A stretch of DNA of 11,696 nucleotides from assembly GCA_902464565.1 (NCBI GenBank), contig CABQJV010000045.1:1-11696 (forward strand), in the 5' to 3' direction. The stretch comes from an uncultured Collinsella sp. (GTDB lineage: Bacteria; Actinomycetota; Coriobacteriia; Coriobacteriales; Coriobacteriaceae). Made by a program: the position numbers and the translations under genes. Of this stretch, positions 7,073 to 11,696 are shown piece by piece. Below the pieces are notes generated by a model that made no database searches, was not told the origin of the DNA, and worked only from the letters and a program-made list of their open reading frames with translations. Numbering within the stretch: the first letter of the stretch is position 1; each line of letters begins with the position of its first letter.

Positions 7073-7090
7073 TAATCTGCAATCAGATTA
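7073..7090. promoter_or_regulatory. Palindrome over the modA -10/start region, candidate operator
   Basis: TAATCTG and CAGATTA are 7-base inverted arms around a CAAT spacer. The site overlaps the TATAAT box and the expected start of modA transcription, where a bound dimer would block RNA polymerase. Its sequence does not match the E. coli ModE box, so the regulator cannot be named. Confidence 0.5.
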
Positions 7091-7092
7091 TA
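7087..7092 (-). promoter_or_regulatory. modA promoter -10 box
   Basis: A perfect TATAAT on the minus strand predicts transcription of modABC from about 7080, leaving a leader of about 54 bases. The hexamer 17 bases upstream (CACCAT) is a poor -35 box, which suggests dependence on an activator. Confidence 0.6.
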
Positions 7093-7110
7093 CTTCTGCG
7101 CGAATAATGA

Positions 7111-7132
7111 TGGTGAGAAATTATTCTCACCA
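7111..7132. promoter_or_regulatory. 22-bp interrupted palindrome upstream of modA, candidate activator site
   Basis: TGGTGAGAA and TTCTCACCA are perfect 9-base inverted arms around ATTA. The centre (7121.5) is at about -41.5 from the start predicted by the TATAAT box, the usual position for class II activators of the CRP/FNR kind. A further GAGAA (7133-7137) continues the pattern, so GAGAA, TTCTC and GAGAA recur at exact 9-base steps (7115, 7124, 7133). Confidence 0.55.
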
Positions 7133-7180
7133 GAGAATATAGTTTCGAGTTATCGTGCACCTCGGCATCGCTTCGGCGGA

Positions 7181-7216
7181 AAACAAAGGCGGAGCAGCCC
7201 GTAAGGTCGCTCCGCC
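7181..7216 (-). terminator. Rho-independent terminator of moeA-mogA
   Basis: On the minus strand GGCGGAGC (7209-7216) and GCTCCGCC (7188-7195) form a perfect 8-bp GC-rich stem with a 13-base loop, followed at once by TTTGTTTT. It lies 13 bases after the mogA stop and separates the cofactor genes from modABC. Confidence 0.88.
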
Positions 7217-7229
7217 GCAGGTAGTGCGC

Positions 7230-7709
7230 TTATTTGGCGTGTCCGCCGCCCGCCGTCATCTGGGCCGCATGCTCCAGCTGGTCCGCTATGGCCTCCCAGC
7301 TTTCGCGGGCGGCCTTCGTGGAACCGGGAAAGTTTACGACAAGCGTATGACCTCGTTGCATGCAAATAGCGCGCGAGAGCATAGCGCGGCGCGTCTTGGT
7401 CATCGAGTACGCACGAATTGCCTCTGCAATACCCGGCACATCGCGGTCGCAGACGGCACGCGTCGCCTCGGGCGTCACATCGCGCATCGAAAGCCCCGTG
7501 CCGCCGCAGGTGAGCACGACATTGGCGTGGCACTCATCGGCGGCTTCCACAATGGCATCACCAATCTCGCTGACGTCGTCGCGCACGACCACATGTGAGG
7601 CAACTGTCCAGCCCTGTGCCTCGATAAGTTCCTCGAGTGCGGCTCCAGCCTCGTCCTGGGCAAGATCGCGCGTATCCGAGCACGTCACAATCGAAATCTT
7701 CAGCTCCAT
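7230..7709 (-). CDS. mogA: Molybdopterin adenylyltransferase, MogA/MoaB family
   Basis: The enzyme activates molybdopterin by adenylylation (MPT plus ATP to MPT-AMP), the step before metal insertion by MoeA, in the cytoplasm. The 159-residue length is typical of single-domain MogA/MoaB. Visible motifs are TCSDTRD near the N-terminus (9-15), the molybdopterin-binding loop TCGGTGLSMRDVTPEAT (67-83) with Asp77 as candidate catalytic residue, and NFPGS (126-130). The start is ATG at 7709: AGGAGG is 6 bases upstream and overlaps the moeA stop, whereas the in-frame extension to 7802 runs inside moeA and encodes unrelated sequence. The gap to moeA is only 10 bases, so the two form an operon. MogA and MoaB cannot be separated reliably by eye; some MoaB proteins are inactive. 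Confidence 0.9.
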   Translation of the reverse strand: MELKISIVTCSDTRDLAQDEAGAALEELIEAQGWTVASHVVVRDDVSEIGDAIVEAADECHANVVLTCGGTGLSMRDVTPEATRAVCDRDVPGIAEAIRAYSMTKTRRAMLSRAICMQRGHTLVVNFPGSTKAARESWEAIADQLEHAAQMTAGGGHAK

Positions 7710-7719
7710 AGCATTCCTC

Positions 7720-8982
7720 CTACAACACGGCGCCCTCGGGCAGGTCGACGCGAACAACGTCCACGACGTCGCCCGCCTTGAGCTCGCACGGTCCTTCGTC
7801 AATACGCAGTAGACAGTTGGCCTGCTGCATCGTGCCGAGCAGCGCCGAATTCTGCGTCTTGGCCTCGGTCACCAACAGCTCACCGGTCTCGGGGTCGCGC
7901 AAAACCGTGGCGCGATCGAAGAAGCGTCGGTCCTGGCGCTTTTTCACACCGTGTGTGAGCGTCGCCTGCTGCACGGGACGCGGACCCTCGGCAAAGCCGC
8001 GCATCTTGCGAATCGCCGGACGGGCGAGCATCTCAAAGCCCACATACGCCGCGGCCGGATTGCCTGAAAGCCCCAGGTAGGGCTTACCCCCGAGCAAGCC
8101 AAACGTGATGGCCTTGCCCGGACGCATCGAGATGCGGTCAAACAGCACCTCGCCCTCGCGCTGGACCAGTGCCGTCACGTAGTCGTAATCGCCCGCCGAG
8201 GCGCCACCGCTCGTAATGACAAAATCGCACTCCTGCACGGCGCGATGCACCAGCTCGGCAATCGCCTGCTCATCATCGGGCGCAATGCCGTAGAACACGG
8301 GCTCGGCGCCGGCATCGAGTGCTTCGGCCATCAACGCCGAGGAGTTGGAATCACGAATCTGACCGCGCGCCGGCAGTTCACCCGGCGCGACCAGCTCCGT
8401 GCCCAGCGAGATGATGCCCACACGTGGGGCAGCGTGCACCTTCACGCTCGCGTATCCGGCGCTTGCCAGCAAGCCGGCGCCGGCCGGAGCCACGACCTCG
8501 CCGGCGTGCATCACAACATCGCCGGCATGGGCCTCCTCGGCGGCAGAGCGAACGTTCTCCCCTACCTTAGCAGGCGCCGAGAAGCGAACGTGCGAGCCCT
8601 CGTTGCCGTCACCGTCGAGCACATCGACAATCTCGTATTTCACCACAGCATCCGCACCCTCGGGCACCGGCGCGCCCGTCATGATGCGGACCGCCTCGCC
8701 CGCACCGATTGCGCCCTCAAACACATGGCCCGCGGCCTCGTGTCCGATAACGTCGAGCGTCACCGGCGCCTCGCCAGATGCCTGCACCAAGTCCGCCGAG
8801 CGCACGGCATACCCGTCCATGGCGCTGTTGGCAAACGGTGAAATGTCGATATCGGCCACAGCATCCTCGGCCAAGGGAAAACCAGCCGCCTGCCACACGG
8901 GAATCTCGACGAGATCGGTCGGAGCAACGTGCGACAGGACAATCGGCTGCGCGTCCTCCAACGGAATGAGTTTCTCTGCCAT
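7720..8982 (-). CDS. moeA: Molybdopterin molybdotransferase MoeA
   Basis: MoeA inserts molybdate into adenylylated molybdopterin, releasing AMP and giving active molybdenum cofactor. The 420 residues cover the full family length: the N-terminal part with FANSAMDGYAV (50-60) and MTGAPVPEGAD (101-111), the MogA-like domain with GTELV (194-198), DSNSSAL (211-217), SGGASAGDYDYV (258-269) and GLSGNPAAAYVGFE (304-317), then the C-terminal beta-barrel domain IV. The start chosen is ATG at 8982, 5 bases after AAGAGG; a GTG two codons earlier falls inside that site. It heads the moeA-mogA operon and is divergent from the CLC gene. Many actinobacteria carry more than one MoeA, so this copy may serve a particular enzyme, but nothing here shows that. 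Confidence 0.95.
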   Translation of the reverse strand: MAEKLIPLEDAQPIVLSHVAPTDLVEIPVWQAAGFPLAEDAVADIDISPFANSAMDGYAVRSADLVQASGEAPVTLDVIGHEAAGHVFEGAIGAGEAVRIMTGAPVPEGADAVVKYEIVDVLDGDGNEGSHVRFSAPAKVGENVRSAAEEAHAGDVVMHAGEVVAPAGAGLLASAGYASVKVHAAPRVGIISLGTELVAPGELPARGQIRDSNSSALMAEALDAGAEPVFYGIAPDDEQAIAELVHRAVQECDFVITSGGASAGDYDYVTALVQREGEVLFDRISMRPGKAITFGLLGGKPYLGLSGNPAAAYVGFEMLARPAIRKMRGFAEGPRPVQQATLTHGVKKRQDRRFFDRATVLRDPETGELLVTEAKTQNSALLGTMQQANCLLRIDEGPCELKAGDVVDVVRVDLPEGAVL

Positions 8983-9039
8983 ATGCACCTCTTAATGCCA
9001 CGGCGCACAACAGGGGCGCCGATTCTTTATGCTTGTCTC

Positions 9040-9045
9040 AGTATA
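9040..9045 (-). promoter_or_regulatory. Possible moeA promoter -10 box
   Basis: TATACT on the minus strand is five-of-six to consensus and lies 57 bases upstream of the moeA start. No good -35 hexamer is visible. A short GGCGC/GCGCC inverted repeat (9002-9020) would be in the leader. Confidence 0.35.
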
Positions 9046-9069
9046 ATCCCCTGACGCACGACCGCGACT

Positions 9070-9108
9070 CGGCCTGTACCCGCAAATACACCTGTCGGTT
9101 GCAGGCCG
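9070..9108. repeat. Inverted repeat in the moeA/CLC divergent region
   Basis: CGGCCTG (9070-9076) and CAGGCCG (9102-9108) are perfect complements. Inside them CCG and CGG also pair across a symmetric 3x3 internal loop, giving a 39-base hairpin. It is upstream of both predicted promoters and lacks a U-tract, so a DNA-binding site or a leader element of a longer moeA transcript is more likely than a terminator. Confidence 0.4.
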
Positions 9109-9157
9109 CGAAACAGAATGGAAACCAACCCACCGGCTCGTCGCGTTTACCGCGTTT

Positions 9158-9163
9158 TATAAT
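9158..9163 (+). promoter_or_regulatory. Promoter -10 box of the CLC gene
   Basis: A perfect TATAAT lies 30 bases before the ATG at 9193 and predicts a leader of about 23 bases. The -35 region is weak. So short a leader leaves no room for a fluoride riboswitch. Confidence 0.5.
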
Positions 9164-9192
9164 GCTTGCGTTGCAACCTAAAAGAGGAACGT

Positions 9193-10614
9193 ATGGCTCA
9201 TAACGACAAACCCGAAAGCGCAAACGAGGCGCAGGATCATTCCCAACCGCTCGACGACGGCGGCTTTTTCTCCCTGAACGACGTCATCATGGCCGGCAGG
9301 CATCAGCTCACCCGTTCCGAGCAGCTCTTGGCAGCCGACACGCGCCGCAACGCCCGCAACCTACTCGCGAGCGCCAAGTTGCTCGTACTCGTCGTCATCG
9401 CCTCGCTCGCCATGGGCGTTGCCGCTTGGGCGTTTTTGGCCTCACTGAATATCGCAACCGATTATCGCGAGCACCACGCGTGGATCTACGCCATGCTCCC
9501 CGTCGTGGGCGTGGCTACCGCATGGGTGTACAAGAACCACGGCCTTGCCGCCAAGCGCGGCAACAACCTGGTCATCGATTCCGCCCTGGGCACACGCCTC
9601 ATCCATATGCGTATGGCCGTCCTCACCTTCGTCTGCTCCACGCTCACGCACCTAACGGGCGGATCGGCCGGCCGCGAGGGCGCCGCGGTGCAGATTGGCG
9701 GCACCATCGCCAGCAACATCTCGAGCCTCGCCCACCTCAAAAAGCATGACCACCACGACCTCATGCTCGCCGGCATCTCGTCGGCCTTTGGCGCCGTATT
9801 CGGTTCGCCCCTTGCCGGCGCGTTCTTTGGCATGGAGATGTGCTTTATCGGCAAAATCGACTACACCGCAGGCATCTACTGCCTCGTCGCCTCGTTTACC
9901 GGCTACTTTACGTCGCTTGCCTTGGGAACCGAGTACGAGGCGAATGTTATCGCCAGCGTTCCCAACATGACACCACGGACGGTTGTCATCGTTGTTATCA
10001 GCGCCATTATCTTCGGTTTGACGGCACGCCTCTTTGCCTGGTCGGTTCGAACCGTCAAGAGCCTGTACGGTCGCTTTATCACCAACTACCTTGCTCGCGC
10101 ACTCGTGGGCGCGCTCGTGGTGCTCGCGGCCTACGCTATGCTCGACGCCTGGAAGTATGCCGGCCTTGCCACCTGGCTCTCGGGCGCCGGGTTCGCCGGT
10201 AACACGACCCTTGCCGACGCAGCCATCAAGCTCGTGGTGACGGCGCTTACCCTGGGCGCGGGCTTCCAAGGCGGCGAGGTCACGCCCCTGTTTGGCATCG
10301 GCGCGGCACTCGGCGGCTGGATCGGTTGCCTCGTCGGGATCGACCCCAGCTTTCTGGCGGCTCTCGGCATGCTCGGCGTGTTCTGCGCCGGCCTCAACGT
10401 GCCCATCACCACCTGCATGATGGCCATCGACCTGTTCCACGGCACGGCCGCGGGCTTCTTTGTCATCGTGGCGTTTATCAGCTATCTCGTCGGCGGGCAC
10501 CGCGGCGTGTACCCCGCCCAGCGCATCATCTCGCCCAAGCGCCGTTCGCTTATTGTGGATGAGGGCGGTACAGTAGCGGATGCTATCGAGCGCCACAACG
10601 ACCTGATAGAGTAG
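9193..10614 (+). CDS. CLC-family anion transporter, probably CLC-F type fluoride/proton antiporter
   Basis: The 473-residue protein is a CLC-fold membrane transporter with about 60 cytoplasmic residues before the first helix. The gating-glutamate motif is GREGAAVQIG (160-169, Glu162). Two positions differ from chloride-type CLCs: the usual GSGIP is replaced by RGNNLV (122-127), and GxFxP by GGEVTP (360-365). As I recall the literature, GNN-type first motifs, GREG followed by a small residue, and the Glu/Thr pair two apart in GGEVTP mark fluoride-exporting CLC-F antiporters; this is from memory and was not checked. No CBS domains are present. The start is ATG with AGAGGA just upstream; a TTG at 9166 lies too near the promoter. 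The lipid-kinase gene follows after 87 bases with no terminator between. An ordinary chloride/proton exchanger remains possible. Confidence 0.85.
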   Translation: MAHNDKPESANEAQDHSQPLDDGGFFSLNDVIMAGRHQLTRSEQLLAADTRRNARNLLASAKLLVLVVIASLAMGVAAWAFLASLNIATDYREHHAWIYAMLPVVGVATAWVYKNHGLAAKRGNNLVIDSALGTRLIHMRMAVLTFVCSTLTHLTGGSAGREGAAVQIGGTIASNISSLAHLKKHDHHDLMLAGISSAFGAVFGSPLAGAFFGMEMCFIGKIDYTAGIYCLVASFTGYFTSLALGTEYEANVIASVPNMTPRTVVIVVISAIIFGLTARLFAWSVRTVKSLYGRFITNYLARALVGALVVLAAYAMLDAWKYAGLATWLSGAGFAGNTTLADAAIKLVVTALTLGAGFQGGEVTPLFGIGAALGGWIGCLVGIDPSFLAALGMLGVFCAGLNVPITTCMMAIDLFHGTAAGFFVIVAFISYLVGGHRGVYPAQRIISPKRRSLIVDEGGTVADAIERHNDLIE

Positions 10615-10701
10615 ACGTAAGTATTCGCCGTGCAGCCACAATCGGGGGCAATTCGACCTGAGCGCGACCGCACCGTCACGTCATACGCCGGGAGTCGCCC
10701 C

Positions 10702-11664
10702 ATGCACGCAACTGATTTTGGTCGCACGCTCATCATCGCCAACCCAGCCGCCCAGTCGGGTGCGGCACGCGAAGTTGCCGAGCGTCTGCAGCGCTTTTTG
10801 GACATGACCGCGCGCGCATCCCAGTTTGACTTGGTACTGACCGAACGCGCGGGGCATGCCAAGGAGCTTGCCGCACAGGCCCAGGGCTACCGCACGGTTA
10901 TCGCACTCGGCGGCGACGGCGTGATCCACGAGGTCGTCAATGGCTTGATGGCGCAAGAAGAGGCGGTTCGACCGGCGCTTGCCGTCCTGCCCGTAGGCTC
11001 CGGCAACGATTTTGCCCAAACACTCGGCATCGACGATTTCTCCGGCAAGGATTTTGGCGCGCTGCTCACCTGCGAGCTGCAGCGTCAGGACATCGGGCGC
11101 ATTCGCTCGTGGAGCCCTGCGAGCGGCAGCGGCAAGGCTGCCGTTGAGTACTACGACCAGACGCTTTCGGTCGGCATCGATGCCGCCATCGGCCTTGGCA
11201 CCACCGAGCTGCGCAAAAAGACGGGCCTCACCGGCGCTCCGCTCTACACCCTATCGGGACTTGAGCAGTTTGGCCTGCGCTATCGCAACTACCCCATGAC
11301 GGTGAGCTTTGACGGCGCGCCCGCCGAGCGCGTGAGGACGATCATCATGGCGATTCAGCTGGGGCCCACCTATGGCTCGGGCTATCGCATCTGTCCCGAC
11401 GCCGACCCGTGCGACGGCATGCTCGACGTCTGCTACGCCTGCGGCCCCGTCCCCCGTGCAGTTGCCCTGCCCATGTTCCTTTCGGCCAAGGACGGCCACC
11501 ATACCAAGTTGCCGCCGGTTCGCATGCGTCGTTGCCGTCATGCCGAGCTCACGTTCGAGGAGCCCGACTACTCCATCCAGGCCGACGGCGAGCCCATCGT
11601 TGCCTCGCGCATCGAGGTCGACGTCCTCGGCGGAGCCCTCCACGTCTGGCGCCCCACCCACTAG
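10702..11664 (+). CDS. Diacylglycerol/lipid kinase, DagK/YegS family
   Basis: Soluble members of this family phosphorylate diacylglycerol or related lipids at the membrane surface and recycle lipid headgroup by-products. The 320 residues show IIANPAAQSG (11-20), the nucleotide-binding GGDGVIHEVVNGL (70-82; GGDGT is more common, so Val replaces Thr), LPVGSGNDFA (96-105), and the C-terminal QADGEP (293-298). The start is ATG at 10702, 7 bases after GGGAG. A GTG at 10630 would add 24 residues with no ribosome binding site and no conserved sequence. It probably shares a transcript with the CLC gene. The lipid substrate cannot be told from sequence; sphingosine-type or other lipid kinases have the same fold. 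Confidence 0.9.
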   Translation: MHATDFGRTLIIANPAAQSGAAREVAERLQRFLDMTARASQFDLVLTERAGHAKELAAQAQGYRTVIALGGDGVIHEVVNGLMAQEEAVRPALAVLPVGSGNDFAQTLGIDDFSGKDFGALLTCELQRQDIGRIRSWSPASGSGKAAVEYYDQTLSVGIDAAIGLGTTELRKKTGLTGAPLYTLSGLEQFGLRYRNYPMTVSFDGAPAERVRTIIMAIQLGPTYGSGYRICPDADPCDGMLDVCYACGPVPRAVALPMFLSAKDGHHTKLPPVRMRRCRHAELTFEEPDYSIQADGEPIVASRIEVDVLGGALHVWRPTH

Positions 11665-11667
11665 CCA

Positions 11668-11692
11668 TCCCTAAGTTGCGGTGAAATAGGGA
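11668..11692. repeat. Short inverted repeat after the lipid-kinase gene
   Basis: TCCCTA (11668-11673) and TAGGGA (11687-11692) form a 6-bp inverted repeat with a 13-base spacer, 3 bases after the stop codon. The window ends too soon to see a U-tract, so it may be the start of a terminator or the edge of a dispersed intergenic repeat. Confidence 0.4.
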
Positions 11693-11696
11693 CTGT

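Noticed and set aside
7027..7180. ModE box upstream of modA
   Set aside because: The palindromes found do not contain the TATATA-type half-sites of the E. coli ModE operator.
8983..9192. Fluoride riboswitch upstream of the CLC gene
   Set aside because: The conserved pseudoknot segments with GATG and CTGATG-like elements were not found, and the predicted leader is too short.
9652..10641. 329-codon minus-strand open frame antisense to the CLC gene
   Set aside because: Translation is an Ala/Gly/Asp/Glu/Arg-rich shadow; the CLC frame carries all expected motifs.
1..11696. CRISPR arrays, insertion sequences, tRNA or rRNA genes
   Set aside because: No regularly spaced direct repeats, transposase-like frames, or cloverleaf or rRNA-like sequences were seen on reading both strands.

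Overview
The window looks like chromosomal DNA from a GC-rich anaerobic actinobacterium, most likely a gut Coriobacteriia of the Collinsella type. This is an inference from GC-rich codon use, two lipoproteins that carry twin-arginine (Tat) signal peptides ending in a lipobox, and an oxygen-sensitive double-cubane-type enzyme beside molybdenum genes. No rRNA, tRNA, CRISPR array or insertion sequence was found.

Layout. Positions 43-8982 are all transcribed leftwards. In order of transcription they hold a molybdenum-cofactor pair (moeA, mogA) closed by a good rho-independent terminator; a molybdate importer operon (modA, modB, modC) with its own promoter, two palindromic candidate operators and a weaker terminator; a 444-base intergenic region with a perfect 22-bp palindrome, a putative 22-codon peptide with a strong ribosome binding site, and several hairpins; a 2-hydroxyacyl-CoA dehydratase/double-cubane-cluster reductase homologue; and a family 5 ABC substrate-binding lipoprotein whose permease and ATPase genes are not in the window. 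Positions 9193-11664 are transcribed rightwards and hold a CLC-family anion transporter, with motifs pointing to the fluoride-exporting CLC-F branch, and a YegS/DagK-type lipid kinase.

How the genes work together. ModA captures molybdate outside the membrane, ModB and ModC import it, MogA adenylylates molybdopterin, and MoeA inserts the metal, so uptake and the last two steps of cofactor assembly sit side by side. The moa genes for the early steps are absent here. The double-cubane enzyme does not need molybdenum; it and the binding lipoprotein may form a separate substrate-uptake and reduction unit. The CLC/DagK pair is divergent from moeA across 210 bases.

Most unusual points: a ModB permease with a signal peptide and an extra extracytoplasmic domain of roughly 190 residues; a modA promoter with one palindrome centred near -41.5 and another over the -10/start region; and the structured leader and small ORF upstream of the double-cubane enzyme. 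I did not find clear evidence of a wholly new multi-gene system.
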